Made by a program: the position numbers and the translations under genes. The notes under the pieces were generated by a model, which ran no database searches, was not told where the DNA came from, and worked only from the letters and a program-made list of their open reading frames with translations. Positions 33,600 through 43,108 of a DNA stretch of 64,000 nucleotides are shown one piece after another. The stretch is from NCBI GenBank assembly GCA_024234395.1, contig JACKOH010000001.1, positions 1,321,001-1,385,000 on the forward strand, read 5' to 3'. Numbering within the stretch: position 1 is the stretch's first letter; each line of letters opens with the position of its first letter. Source of the stretch: Pseudomonadales bacterium. Lineage in GTDB: Bacteria; Pseudomonadota; Gammaproteobacteria; Pseudomonadales; Pseudohongiellaceae.

Positions 33600-34574
33600 T
33601 CACTGCGGCGGCAGGTAGGTCAGTGGATCGACCGGCTTGCCGTCCAGGCGAATTTCAAAGTGCAGCAGCGCAACGCCTTCGCCATTGACACCGGCCTCAC
33701 CGATCTGCTCACCGGCCCGGATCCGCTGCCCTTCCGTCACCAGCATGCTGCGATTATGGGCATAGGCACTCAACAATCTTTCAGTATGGCGCAGTATCAC
33801 CAGATTCCCCGATCCCTGGATGCCATTGCCTGCATACACCACTTCTCCGGCTGCGGCCGCCTTGACCGCCGCGCCGTTCGCAGTACCGATATCGATTCCC
33901 TTGCGGGCACTGGTGTCGGCCTGGAAACTGGTCAGGATCTGACCCTGCAGTGGCCATTGCCAGTCCGGCTCTGCCGGCAGACTGCTACTACGGGAAATGG
34001 GCTGACGAATAACACCACGAGCAGCCGGACTGGCGGCCTGGGCCTGGGCCACGCCATTGTTGGTCACGGCCCGCCCGATTGCAGCAGTGGACTCACCGGA
34101 CTGGGAAGGCGCCGGGCGGTCAGGATCCAGGCTCAGTTCCTGTCCGGTATAGATCGTGTAGGGTGGACTGAGATTGTTGGCGATGGCGAGACTGCGTACA
34201 TCCATATCGTACTGGAACGCGATGGAGTACAGCGACTCTCCGGGGCCCACCCGATGCACCGCCGGCCGGCCGCCTGATGCCGCGACTGCCGGGCGTGCCG
34301 GGCTGGTGGTCGCCGGACTGACAGTGGCTCGCGTGGAGGACCGGGAAGCGGTGCTGTCGCTGTTATTTCTGTTGCTGCTGGCGGTGCCATAGCGACTGGG
34401 TGAATCATCGCTGTTTACCACGATCACCGGACCGGACTGATCCATGGTCTCGCTCTGGTCCGAGATCGGTGCCTGGTAATTGCCCAGGCAGCCACCCAGT
34501 AAACCGACCATAGCCAGCCATCCGCTCAGCCGGCGGACCGGATTCCCGGCTGCTTTCTGAATATTCAGGTACAT
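33600..34574 (-). CDS. nlpD: Murein hydrolase activator NlpD (LysM-M23 lipoprotein)
   Basis: The 324-residue protein from ATG 34574 has a signal peptide ending in the lipobox L-L-G-G-C (Cys29). A Ser/Thr-rich linker, a LysM domain (about 105-148) and a C-terminal M23 fold (about 225-320) follow. The M23 metal site is degenerate: it reads K-G-I-D-I-G instead of H-x-G-x-D, as in E. coli NlpD, which activates amidase AmiC rather than cutting peptidoglycan itself. The upstream in-frame extension to 34631 would bury the signal peptide and is rejected. In most relatives rpoS follows directly; here it does not. Confidence 0.93.
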   Translation of the reverse strand: MYLNIQKAAGNPVRRLSGWLAMVGLLGGCLGNYQAPISDQSETMDQSGPVIVVNSDDSPSRYGTASSNRNNSDSTASRSSTRATVSPATTSPARPAVAASGGRPAVHRVGPGESLYSIAFQYDMDVRSLAIANNLSPPYTIYTGQELSLDPDRPAPSQSGESTAAIGRAVTNNGVAQAQAASPAARGVIRQPISRSSSLPAEPDWQWPLQGQILTSFQADTSARKGIDIGTANGAAVKAAAAGEVVYAGNGIQGSGNLVILRHTERLLSAYAHNRSMLVTEGQRIRAGEQIGEAGVNGEGVALLHFEIRLDGKPVDPLTYLPPQ

Positions 34575-34599
34575 AGGATTAAGTAACAAACCTCTGCTT

Positions 34600-35553
34600 T
34601 TAATCGATTGACCTGCGGAAAAGTTTGTCAAAAGCAGTGATTATTGTGATACCCAGCACCACACTGATCAACACCGCAACCAGATGCGGATCCTGGCCGG
34701 TCAGCTGCTGGTAATCGAACGGCAGCACATTGTGGGTTGTCAGAACGTGGGATTCGCCACCCCGGTCCTGGTAAACCCTGTCCACCTGCTGCCAGGGCCA
34801 CAACACGTATACCGATCCCACCAGCATGCCGGTCAGGAAGGCATAACTCAACTCCCGGTAACGGGCCAGGGTCCATGACAGCAACCGCGAAAAGGCCAGC
34901 AGACCGCACAGGCAGCCACTGGCAAAAACCACTATCACCGGCACATTCAGATCGATAAGCGCCCCAAGTACGTAATCATAAACGCCCAGCACCAGCAACA
35001 GAAAGGCACCGGAGAGCCCCGGCAGAATCATCGCACAGATGGCCACCAGGCCGCACAGGAACAGGTAGACCAGGCCGATATCGGCACTATAAGGCGACAG
35101 CGAACTGACCAGCAGGGTGATACCGGCTCCAGCCAGGAACAGTGCCCCGCTTTGCCAGTTCCAGGCTCCGCACTCGGATTTCAGGGTCCAGCTGGAGGCG
35201 ATAACCAGGCCGATGAAGAACGCCATCAGCGCCTCAAAGTGCTGATCCAGCAACAGCAGCACCAGCCCCGCGGAGAGCCGCAGACTGAGCAGAATGCCGG
35301 TGGCCAGCACCAGCAGGAAAGTTCCGTTGATGTACTGCCAGGCACGCACCGGGCCTTCACTGATCAACAAGCGCAGCGCTCTGGCGTCAACCGACCGAAT
35401 GGAGAATATCAGCTCATCGTAAATGCGGGTGATTACTGCGATTGTGCCGCCTGACACACCGGGTACTGAATCGGCCGCTCCCATGGCCATGCCTTTAAGA
35501 AACAGCCAGACATAGCCGGTCCCGGGTGCCGACTGCCCTGAATCCGAAGTCAT
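34600..35553 (-). CDS. DUF368 family polyprenyl-phosphate translocase (PopT-like)
   Basis: The 317-residue integral membrane protein has about eight to nine hydrophobic segments and the duplicated P-G-x-S-G motif of the family: P-G-V-S-G-G-T near residue 31 and P-G-L-S-G-A-F near 183. DUF368 proteins were recently shown to recycle undecaprenyl phosphate across the cytoplasmic membrane. This fits a neighbourhood that also holds uppS and envelope-assembly genes. The start at 35553 places the first motif at the family position; the longer frame back to 35637 overlaps pcm. The gaps are 7 bases to pcm and 25 to nlpD. Confidence 0.88.
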   Translation of the reverse strand: MTSDSGQSAPGTGYVWLFLKGMAMGAADSVPGVSGGTIAVITRIYDELIFSIRSVDARALRLLISEGPVRAWQYINGTFLLVLATGILLSLRLSAGLVLLLLDQHFEALMAFFIGLVIASSWTLKSECGAWNWQSGALFLAGAGITLLVSSLSPYSADIGLVYLFLCGLVAICAMILPGLSGAFLLLVLGVYDYVLGALIDLNVPVIVVFASGCLCGLLAFSRLLSWTLARYRELSYAFLTGMLVGSVYVLWPWQQVDRVYQDRGGESHVLTTHNVLPFDYQQLTGQDPHLVAVLISVVLGITIITAFDKLFRRSID

Positions 35554-35560
35554 CTGCGCA

Positions 35561-36232
35561 TCAGCCCACAGACTTGCCCGACAGCAATGGCACGAAGCGG
35601 ACCTTCTGCAGGGTTTCAGTCTGAAATTCATCGCCATGCCGGGTAATCAGTTGCAGGTCCTGCCCGGCTTCACCGCCGACCGGAATGATCAGTCGACCAC
35701 CGTCGGCCAGCTGCCCCAGCAGCTCCCCGGGAATCTGCTGAGGCGCCGCGGTCGTCAGGATCGCATCGAAAGGCCCTTTTTCCTTCCAGCCCAGACTGCC
35801 ATCGGCATACTTCAATTCCACCTGTCGCAGACCCAGCAGTTTCAGATTGCGCCGGGCTTTTTCCAGCAGCGGCTTGATCCGCTCGACCGACACCACCTCA
35901 CCGGCCAGCTGCGCAATCACGGCAGTCTGATACCCACAGCCGGTGCCGATCTCCAGAACCTTATCCAGTTTGCCGGTGTTCATCAGAATCTCGGTCATGC
36001 GAGCCACAATGTAGGGCTGGGAAATGGTCTGGCCATAGCCGATGGGCAATGCCGTGTCTTCATAGGCCCGGTGGGAAAGAGCTTCGTCCAGGAAAATATG
36101 CCGCGGCGTGGTTCGGATCACATCCAGCACCCGGTGGTTCTTCACTCCCTGTTCCATCAGACGACCGATCAGCCGCTGGCGGGTACGCTGGGAAGTCATT
36201 CCGATTCCGTTCAGATTGGGTTTACTGATCAT
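35561..36232 (-). CDS. pcm: Protein-L-isoaspartate O-methyltransferase
   Basis: The 223-residue SAM-dependent methyltransferase has the L-E-I-G-T-G-C-G-Y-Q-T-A binding loop and the family signature G-Y-G-Q-T-I-S-Q-P-Y. It methylates isoaspartyl residues so that damaged proteins can be repaired. ATG 36232 has a GGAAG site; ATG 36199 (M-T-S-Q-R-T) also has one and matches the usual N-terminus of the family, so either could be used. Its usual partner surE is missing between it and truD. Confidence 0.95.
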   Translation of the reverse strand: MISKPNLNGIGMTSQRTRQRLIGRLMEQGVKNHRVLDVIRTTPRHIFLDEALSHRAYEDTALPIGYGQTISQPYIVARMTEILMNTGKLDKVLEIGTGCGYQTAVIAQLAGEVVSVERIKPLLEKARRNLKLLGLRQVELKYADGSLGWKEKGPFDAILTTAAPQQIPGELLGQLADGGRLIIPVGGEAGQDLQLITRHGDEFQTETLQKVRFVPLLSGKSVG

Positions 36233-36327
36233 AGCTTCCAATTACCAGGGCAAACCAGGGTCCGGCCTGCAAGGCGACCGCGCCGATGGCTGGCTTCACT
36301 TGTTATCTCTCACACACTTCCCCACGC

Positions 36328-37404
36328 TCAGAACCGCACCAGTTCGCGCAACAGCGCGGTGCCATAGCCTCCGGCTCCCAGCGTAAAACTCAAGGTAACC
36401 ATTTCATCGGTTTCCCGGATCAGCTCCAGATCCCGTGGCAACAGGCGTAATGCGCGCCGGGAAGAAGCGACCTGTTCCCGCACCAGTCCCTCTCCAAGAA
36501 CCGGGTAGGCATTCAATATATCGGCCTCAAGCCGGGCTACCGCAGCCCCAGCCTGATAAGGATCGCTGTTTTCGATCTTTCCCGCCAGCAGCCCGGTGGG
36601 ATGGATGTCCAATTCCTGAATCCGTCTGTCCAGTACGGCCGTATCGTCTTCATCACGCATCCTGAACAGGCGTCGGGTGCCTTCAAGATTGAACACCTCG
36701 CCAGCCAGCCTCCGGTTCCAGCTTGCTTCGGCTACGCGATGTGACAGAACGGCATTAAACAGAAAACTGCGGGCTGCCGAGAGCAGCATACTTTTTTTCT
36801 TTCTTGCCGGGCGCAACCTTCCCTTATTTTCATCGAATGCCAGGAAAGTTTCTTGAGCCTGACTGACGTTGGAGAACTCCCTGCCAAGCCGTTGCGGACC
36901 GAAATAATTGGGAACGCCCTCTGCCCTGATCCGCATCAGACGAGTTTCAAGCTCCCGGCCTTCATCACGCAGATGGCGCAGGCGTATACGAAACCGGTTG
37001 GCCCGATGACTGCCGATGCGCAGTTTGCGGTCGTTGCCGTGAATCTCCAGTATGCGGAGACCGGGACCGAGGTCCGTGCCGGGACGCAACCTGGAACCGG
37101 TTTTCTGCGGCACGCTGAACCACTGAGTGGTAATGGCGCGCCGGTCTTTCATACCCGAATAGCCAACCGCAGCGGGACTTACGCCCAGCTCCCGGGCCAG
37201 GCCGGCAGCCGCCTGAAGAGTTCCCATATCCTGCTTGCACACCCGGACCAACAGGTGTTCGCCACTGCCCAGCGGCGCAAAGCCGAGCTCCTCGTCGACC
37301 TGGAAATCTTCGAATTCCTGCTTGATCTGTGCGCTGCAGCCCGGTTCGCCATGGACAAATGCAAACTGCCGGAAACCACCGGGAATCCGGATCGCCTCGC
37401 TCAT
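36328..37404 (-). CDS. truD: tRNA pseudouridine(13) synthase TruD
   Basis: The 358-residue protein has the TruD catalytic motif G-Y-S-G-M-K-D-R-R-A with Asp87 as nucleophile, then the N-Y-F-G-x-Q-R-x-G motif (Y-F-G-P-Q-R-L-G-R). It modifies uridine 13 in tRNA-Glu. The start overlaps the ispF stop by 4 bases (ATGA-type), which fixes the start and indicates coupling. Confidence 0.96.
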   Translation of the reverse strand: MSEAIRIPGGFRQFAFVHGEPGCSAQIKQEFEDFQVDEELGFAPLGSGEHLLVRVCKQDMGTLQAAAGLARELGVSPAAVGYSGMKDRRAITTQWFSVPQKTGSRLRPGTDLGPGLRILEIHGNDRKLRIGSHRANRFRIRLRHLRDEGRELETRLMRIRAEGVPNYFGPQRLGREFSNVSQAQETFLAFDENKGRLRPARKKKSMLLSAARSFLFNAVLSHRVAEASWNRRLAGEVFNLEGTRRLFRMRDEDDTAVLDRRIQELDIHPTGLLAGKIENSDPYQAGAAVARLEADILNAYPVLGEGLVREQVASSRRALRLLPRDLELIRETDEMVTLSFTLGAGGYGTALLRELVRF

Positions 37405-37901
37405 GCTGCGTCGCTGGCCGACAACAGAACCACGGCATGTGCCGCCAGTCCTTCCCTGCGACCGGCAAATCCCAGTCCTTCGGTAGTGGTGGCCTTGATA
37501 TTGAGACAGCCCTGATCGACCTCCAGCAGGCCCGCCAGCCGGTCCCGCATCGCGGGCACATAGGGCGCCAGGCGGGGAGCCTGGGCGACTACCGTCAGAT
37601 CGGCATTGACTACTTTCCAGTAGCCACTGCGTGCCCGGTCCAGCACCGACTGCAGAAGCTCGCAGCTGTCCGCATCTTTAAAGCGAGGATCGTGGTCCGG
37701 AAAATGGTGCCCGATGTCCCCCGCTCCCAGAGCGCCCAGGATGGCATCGCAAAGGGCATGCACGATGACGTCCCCGTCTGAATGTGCAAGCAACGGTCTA
37801 TCATGAGGCACGCGGACTCCGCCCAGAGTGAGCTCGCAGCCGCTGACCGGAGCGTCGGCAAAACGGTGGACGTCAAAGCCGTGACCGATGCGGAGCTTCA
37901 T
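37401..37901 (-). CDS. ispF: 2-C-methyl-D-erythritol 2,4-cyclodiphosphate synthase IspF
   Basis: The 166-residue protein has metal ligands Asp10 and His12 (G-F-D-V-H) and His48, and the H-S-D-G-D-V block at 40-45. It cyclises CDP-methylerythritol phosphate in the MEP isoprenoid pathway. ispD lies directly upstream and dxr is in the same run, so three MEP pathway enzymes are encoded in this window. Confidence 0.97.
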   Translation of the reverse strand: MKLRIGHGFDVHRFADAPVSGCELTLGGVRVPHDRPLLAHSDGDVIVHALCDAILGALGAGDIGHHFPDHDPRFKDADSCELLQSVLDRARSGYWKVVNADLTVVAQAPRLAPYVPAMRDRLAGLLEVDQGCLNIKATTTEGLGFAGRREGLAAHAVVLLSASDAA

Positions 37902-37908
37902 GGTCGGA

Positions 37909-38604
37909 TCATTCCAGGGCCTGGGAACTCAGAATCTGGGCTGCCAGATTCAGATCATTCGGATGGGTGATCTTGATATTGTCGCGGTTGCCGTTAACCA
38001 TCAACGGCCGGTAACCGAGCAGTTCGACCGCGGTGGCCTCGTCGGTAACAGTCTTCTGACTCTTGTCCACAGCTTCCAGCGCATCCAGCAGCAACCGGAA
38101 ACGGAATACCTGCGGAGTGAAGGCGCTCCAGACATTGACCCGGTCCACGGTGGCGATGACTTCATGGTTTTCATCCACCAGTTTCATGGTGTTGTCCACC
38201 AGCGCTCCCAGCAGACCGCCAACCGGATGATCGCCCAGCTCAGCAAACAGATTGTCGACATCCTTGCGCCGCACACAGGGACGGGCCGCATCGTGGACCA
38301 GCACCCAGTCGTCGTCCGCCGCCTGGGCACGCAGAAAACGCAACCCGTAGAGCACTGTCTGGTAACGGTTTTCACCTCCGTACTGACAGACTATCTTGGG
38401 ATTTTTCTCCAGTCCCAGAGTCGGCCAAACCGTGTCTTCAGGATTCAGCATGACCACGACCTGGCGCACATAACTGAGTGAGCCTATCCTTGCCAGGGAA
38501 GTTTCAATGATGGGTCGTCCGTTGAGATTCAGGTATTGCTTCGGCACCTTGGCCCGCATTCTGCGCCCGATACCAGCCGCAGGAATAATTGCCCAGATAG
38601 ACAT
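37909..38604 (-). CDS. ispD: 2-C-methyl-D-erythritol 4-phosphate cytidylyltransferase IspD
   Basis: The 231-residue nucleotidyltransferase has the glycine-rich CTP loop P-A-A-G-I-G-R-R-M near 8-16 followed by P-K-Q-Y, and the H-D-A-A-R-P block. It makes CDP-methylerythritol in the MEP pathway. The start at 38604 gives the normal N-terminus. Its stop lies 7 bases before ispF. Confidence 0.97.
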   Translation of the reverse strand: MSIWAIIPAAGIGRRMRAKVPKQYLNLNGRPIIETSLARIGSLSYVRQVVVMLNPEDTVWPTLGLEKNPKIVCQYGGENRYQTVLYGLRFLRAQAADDDWVLVHDAARPCVRRKDVDNLFAELGDHPVGGLLGALVDNTMKLVDENHEVIATVDRVNVWSAFTPQVFRFRLLLDALEAVDKSQKTVTDEATAVELLGYRPLMVNGNRDNIKITHPNDLNLAAQILSSQALE

Positions 38605-38663
38605 AAATCAGTACTTCTTGTTTTGAGAGGCTGGAATTCCGGAAAATTGCAGCTCGAGCCAGG

Positions 38664-38936
38664 TTATTCGACAATCAGGTAAAAAGTCTCGCCCTCGCCG
38701 ATCATGCCGAGGTCGGAACGAGCCCGTTCTTCCAACGCTTCGTTACCATTCTGCAGATCCTTCACCTCGGCCTTCAGCTGTTCATTTCGTTCCAGCAATT
38801 GCTGATTGCCGGCCTGCTGTACTTGCAGCCGGGTTTCCAGTTCGCCAAGAGCACGGACACTGCTTTTTCCAAACCAGATCTGGAACTGAAACACTGCCAG
38901 GGTCAACAACAGGGAGCCGGTAACAAGTCTTTTCAT
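38664..38936 (-). CDS. ftsB: Cell division protein FtsB
   Basis: This 90-residue bitopic protein has a membrane segment at about 4-20 and a leucine/glutamine-rich coiled coil (about 28-68) in the periplasm, followed by the R-S-D-L-G-M-I-x-x-G-E motif of FtsB. With FtsL and FtsQ it regulates septal peptidoglycan synthesis. The position between eno and ispD is the conserved one. Confidence 0.95.
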   Translation of the reverse strand: MKRLVTGSLLLTLAVFQFQIWFGKSSVRALGELETRLQVQQAGNQQLLERNEQLKAEVKDLQNGNEALEERARSDLGMIGEGETFYLIVE

Positions 38937-39066
38937 GTACTTACCCGATTTTTACTCTTATTGTCCATATCGCAATACAACTGCCGGGCTGAAACTCCGT
39001 GCCCGTCTGCAGACGGACCGCACGGATACCGTCGGTCTGTGCTTCTGCCCGGACCTAGGAACAGTG

Positions 39067-40368
39067 TCAGCTCCGCCCCAGGCGCCCGAATTCAGCCAGC
39101 CCATTATAGCGGGCCTCGCTGCCCAGTTCCTCCTCAATCCGCAACAGGCGATTGTACTTGGCCACCCGATCCGACCGGCACAGTGAACCGGTTTTGATCT
39201 GCCCGGCACCGGTGGCGACAGCCAGATCCGCGATCGTGGTATCCTCAGTTTCACCCGAGCGGTGAGAAATTACCGCCGTATAGTTGGCAGCCCGGGCCAT
39301 GGCGATGGCTGCCAGGGTTTCGCTCAGCGTACCAATCTGATTGAACTTGATCAGAATCGAATTGGCAATACCCTGCTGAATCCCCCGTTCCAGGATACTG
39401 GTATTGGTCACGAACAAATCGTCACCCACCAGTTGAACCTTATCGCCAAGCTGGGCGGATAATTTAGCCCAGCCATCCCAGTCGCTTTCGTCCATGCCGT
39501 CTTCAATCGACAGCACCGGGTACTGACGGGTCAATTTCGCCAGGTAGGCGGCAAAGCCTTCCGAGTCGTAACTGGTTCCCTCCCCTTTCAGCTGATACTG
39601 GCCGTCGCGGTAGAATTCCGAAGCCGCACAATCCAGTGCCAGATGAATATGTTCTCCCATTTTCAGGCCGGTCATTTCCACCGCCTGCAGGATGGCGTCC
39701 AGTGCCGCGGCATTGGACGGCAGATCAGGCGCAAAACCACCTTCGTCACCGACCGCCGTACTCAGCCCCTGCCGGCTCAACACCGACTTGAGGGCATGGA
39801 AAATCTCGGCGCCATAGCGCAGCGCCTCGGAAAAGCTGCCGGCCCCGGTGGGCTGCACCATGAATTCCTGGATATCCACGTTGTTGTCGGCATGCTCGCC
39901 ACCGTTGACGATATTCATCATCGGTACCGGCAACGAGAATGGCGCCGGATCCTTAACCAGACTGCGAATATGACTGTACAGTGGAATGCCGGCAGCCGCG
40001 GCGGCGGCTTTGGCGGCGGCCAGGGACACGGCCAGAATCGCATTGGCACCCAGACTGGACTTATTGTCGGTACCGTCCAGCTTGATCATGGCCGCATCCA
40101 GTGCAGCCTGGTCAGCGGCATCCTGACCGACCAGGCAATCGCGGATTGCGGTGTTGACATTGTTCACCGCCTTCAGGACCCCTTTACCCAGATACCTGGC
40201 CGGATCCTTGTCCCGCAGCTCCAGGGCCTCTCGGGACCCGGTGGAGGCTCCGGACGGCGCACAGGCGGTACCAAAGGCGCCTGATGCCAGGGTTACGTCT
40301 GCCTGGACGGTCGGATTACCCCTGGAATCAAGCACTTCACGAGCCCGAATATCACTTATCTCAGTCAT
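39067..40368 (-). CDS. eno: Enolase
   Basis: The 433-residue protein has the standard enolase layout. S-G-A-S-T-G-S lies near residue 40, metal-binding and catalytic blocks include S-I-E-D-G-M-D and G-D-D-L-F-V-T-N, and S-H-R-S-G-E-T-E-D is near 370. It converts 2-phosphoglycerate to phosphoenolpyruvate. It lies 64 bases after kdsA. The 130-base gap to ftsB contains a perfect 14-nt palindrome CCGTCTGCAGACGG. Confidence 0.98.
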   Translation of the reverse strand: MTEISDIRAREVLDSRGNPTVQADVTLASGAFGTACAPSGASTGSREALELRDKDPARYLGKGVLKAVNNVNTAIRDCLVGQDAADQAALDAAMIKLDGTDNKSSLGANAILAVSLAAAKAAAAAAGIPLYSHIRSLVKDPAPFSLPVPMMNIVNGGEHADNNVDIQEFMVQPTGAGSFSEALRYGAEIFHALKSVLSRQGLSTAVGDEGGFAPDLPSNAAALDAILQAVEMTGLKMGEHIHLALDCAASEFYRDGQYQLKGEGTSYDSEGFAAYLAKLTRQYPVLSIEDGMDESDWDGWAKLSAQLGDKVQLVGDDLFVTNTSILERGIQQGIANSILIKFNQIGTLSETLAAIAMARAANYTAVISHRSGETEDTTIADLAVATGAGQIKTGSLCRSDRVAKYNRLLRIEEELGSEARYNGLAEFGRLGRS

Positions 40369-40432
40369 TTTTATCCTTCTTTTTCATACAGTTGTATTCA
40401 CAAGCTAAAGCATCGTCCCGACTCTCACAGCT

Positions 40433-41278
40433 CTACTGTGTATCGATTTCCGGTAACGACTTGATCAGTTCATCAACGGCCTTCACCTGTTCCAGGAACG
40501 GCTGCAGCCGGTCGAGACGCAGCGCACACGGCCCATCACAGCGGGCCTGTTCAGGTTGCGGATGGGCCTCGAGAAACAGCCCCGCCAGTCCCTGACTCAT
40601 ACCCGCCCGGGCCAGTGCGGTGACCTGGGCGCGTCGGCCTCCCGCCGATTGCTCCTGACCACCAGGGAGCTGCAGCGCATGCGTGACATCGAACAGCACC
40701 GGGTAGCCGAACTGCTTCATGATCGGCAATCCCAGCATGTCCACTACCAGGTTGTTGTATCCAAAGCAGCTGCCCCGTTCGCAGAGCATCAACCGATCGT
40801 TGCCCGCCTCAAGGAATTTGTTGAGTATATGCTCCATTTCTCGCGGCGCCAGAAACTGGGCCTTCTTGATATTGATCACCGCTCCGGTCCTGGCCATGGC
40901 CACCACCAGGTCGGTCTGTCTGGACAGGAACGCCGGCAGCTGCAACACATCGATCACTTCGCTGGCCGGTTGCGCCTGCTCCGGGGAGTGGATGTCAGTG
41001 AGCAGCGGTACGCCGAAGGTCTGCTTGACCTCCTCCAGGATACGCAGCCCCTCCTCCAGTCCCGGCCCCCGGAATGAGGCGACCGATGAACGATTGGCCT
41101 TGTCGAAGGAAGCCTTGAAGATATAGGGAATATCGAGTCGCGATGTGACCGCGACAAACTGCTCGGCAACCTGCATCACCAGATCGCGGCTTTCTATAAC
41201 ATTCATTCCACCAACCAGCACAAACGGCAACTCGTTGGAAGCCGTCAGGCCGGCGATGGCGATCGATTTCTGGGTCAT
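40433..41278 (-). CDS. kdsA: 3-deoxy-8-phosphooctulonate synthase KdsA
   Basis: This 281-residue TIM-barrel enzyme condenses phosphoenolpyruvate with arabinose 5-phosphate to make Kdo 8-phosphate for lipopolysaccharide. Family blocks include K-A-S-F-D-K-A-N-R-S-S (about 55-65), the G-x-P-x-x-T-D-I-H-S block and D-V-T-H-A-L-Q-x-P-G. The pairing pyrG-kdsA-eno is conserved, and eno would supply its phosphoenolpyruvate substrate. Confidence 0.97.
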   Translation of the reverse strand: MTQKSIAIAGLTASNELPFVLVGGMNVIESRDLVMQVAEQFVAVTSRLDIPYIFKASFDKANRSSVASFRGPGLEEGLRILEEVKQTFGVPLLTDIHSPEQAQPASEVIDVLQLPAFLSRQTDLVVAMARTGAVINIKKAQFLAPREMEHILNKFLEAGNDRLMLCERGSCFGYNNLVVDMLGLPIMKQFGYPVLFDVTHALQLPGGQEQSAGGRRAQVTALARAGMSQGLAGLFLEAHPQPEQARCDGPCALRLDRLQPFLEQVKAVDELIKSLPEIDTQ

Positions 41279-41309
41279 GGCAGGGAAGTCCTGGTGGCCG
41301 GTACCGGGC

Positions 41310-43004
41310 TCAGGCGGAGCGTGCCTGAATCACGCCATCCGCATGCTGTTCCGACTCAGCGTTGCCGTGTTCAACACCCTCTCCGTCCCGGCGCGCCAGC
41401 GCGGCTTTGATAAAACCGGTGAATAACGGATGTCCATCACGTGGCGTAGAGGTGAACTCCGGGTGAAACTGGCATCCCACGAACCAGGGATGGTCAGGCA
41501 CTTCGACAACCTCGACCAGCATATCGTCCATCGACTTGCCGACAATCTTCAACCCGGCGCCGGTTAACAGTTCCAGGTAATCGTTATTGACTTCGTAACG
41601 ATGCCGGTGCCGCTCGACAATGACTTCCCTGCCGTAGCACTGATAAGTGGTTGAGCCCTCCACCAGACGACATTCCTGACCACCCAACCGCATGGTGCCG
41701 CCCAGGTCAGATTCCTCGTCGCGCAGTTCCTTGCCGCCGGAGGCAGTGGTCCATTCGCTGATCAGGGCGATCACCGGGTGTTTGCAATCGGGTTTGAATT
41801 CGGAGCTGTTGGCATCTTCCAGGTTGGCGACGTTGCGGGCGAATTCGATTACCGCCGCCTGCAGCCCCAGGCAGATACCCAGGAATGGAACCTTGTTTTC
41901 CCGCGCCCATTGCACCGCCCGGATTTTGCCTTCCACGCCGCGTTCACCAAAGCCACCGGGAACCAGGATGGCGTCCTGCCCCTCCAGCATGGCGACGCCC
42001 TTTTCCTTGACGTCGGTGGAATCGATATAGGTGATATTGACCCGGGTGCGGGTCTGGATACCGGCATGACTGATCGCCTCGTTCAGTGACTTATAGGCGT
42101 CCAGCAATTCCATGTACTTACCGACCATGGCCAGGTTGACTTCCCGCTCCGGGTTCAACTTGGCGTCTACGACCCGGTTCCATTCGCTGAAATCTGCGGC
42201 CGGGCAATCGATGTTGAAACGGTTGACTATATAGTTGTCCAACCCGGTGGCATGCAACAGCGAGGGCACCCGGTAAATGGTATCGGTATCCGGCAGCGAG
42301 ACCACTGCTTCCAGGTCGACGTTGGTGAACAGCGCAATCTTGTGTCGCGAGGATTCCGGAATTTCATGATCGGAGCGACACACCAGAATATCCGGCTGAA
42401 TACCGATACTGCGCAGTTCCTTCACCGAATGCTGGGTAGGCTTGGTCTTGGTCTCACCGGCGGTGCTGATAAACGGCACCAGGGTCAGATGTAGAAACAG
42501 CGCCCGTTGGGGACCCAGCTCGACCCGCAGCTGGCGAACCGCCTCCAGAAATGGCTGTGATTCGATGTCACCGACGGTGCCGCCGATTTCGACCAGCGCC
42601 ACATCGGCCCCTTCGGCTCCGGCGATGATGCGGCGTTTGATTTCGTCGGTAATATGCGGGATCACCTGGATTGTCGCACCGAGATAATCACCTCTTCGCT
42701 CCCGTTTGATGACTTCCTCGTAGACCCGGCCGGTGGTGAAATTGTTTTTCTGGGTCATGGTAGTGCGAATGAAGCGCTCGTAATGGCCCAGGTCCAGGTC
42801 GGTTTCCGCACCGTCGTCAGTGACGAAAACCTCGCCGTGTTGAAACGGACTCATAGTGCCAGGATCCACATTGATATAGGGATCCAGTTTCAGCATGGTA
42901 ACTTTAAGACCGCGGGCTTCGAGAATAGCCCCAATGGATGCGGAAGTGATGCCTTTGCCGAGCGACGAGACAACACCACCGGTAATGAAAATAAATCGCG
43001 TCAT
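41310..43004 (-). CDS. pyrG: CTP synthase
   Basis: The 564-residue, two-domain protein has an N-terminal synthetase domain (G-G-V-V-S-S-L-G-K-G near 9-18) and a C-terminal class I glutamine amidotransferase domain with the nucleophile Cys in G-I-C-L-G-L-Q and the H-P-E-F block. It aminates UTP to CTP. The C-terminus is about 20 residues longer than E. coli PyrG and polar. The gap to kdsA is 31 bases. Confidence 0.98.
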   Translation of the reverse strand: MTRFIFITGGVVSSLGKGITSASIGAILEARGLKVTMLKLDPYINVDPGTMSPFQHGEVFVTDDGAETDLDLGHYERFIRTTMTQKNNFTTGRVYEEVIKRERRGDYLGATIQVIPHITDEIKRRIIAGAEGADVALVEIGGTVGDIESQPFLEAVRQLRVELGPQRALFLHLTLVPFISTAGETKTKPTQHSVKELRSIGIQPDILVCRSDHEIPESSRHKIALFTNVDLEAVVSLPDTDTIYRVPSLLHATGLDNYIVNRFNIDCPAADFSEWNRVVDAKLNPEREVNLAMVGKYMELLDAYKSLNEAISHAGIQTRTRVNITYIDSTDVKEKGVAMLEGQDAILVPGGFGERGVEGKIRAVQWARENKVPFLGICLGLQAAVIEFARNVANLEDANSSEFKPDCKHPVIALISEWTTASGGKELRDEESDLGGTMRLGGQECRLVEGSTTYQCYGREVIVERHRHRYEVNNDYLELLTGAGLKIVGKSMDDMLVEVVEVPDHPWFVGCQFHPEFTSTPRDGHPLFTGFIKAALARRDGEGVEHGNAESEQHADGVIQARSA

Positions 43005-43108
43005 TAGCGCCCCATCTTTTCAGAATGATGCCATGCTGCAGTTGCATGGCAGCACGCACAGATGGAACTACAGCCTACCAGAAGGCCCCTGCAAGCTCAA
43101 TGCAATTT

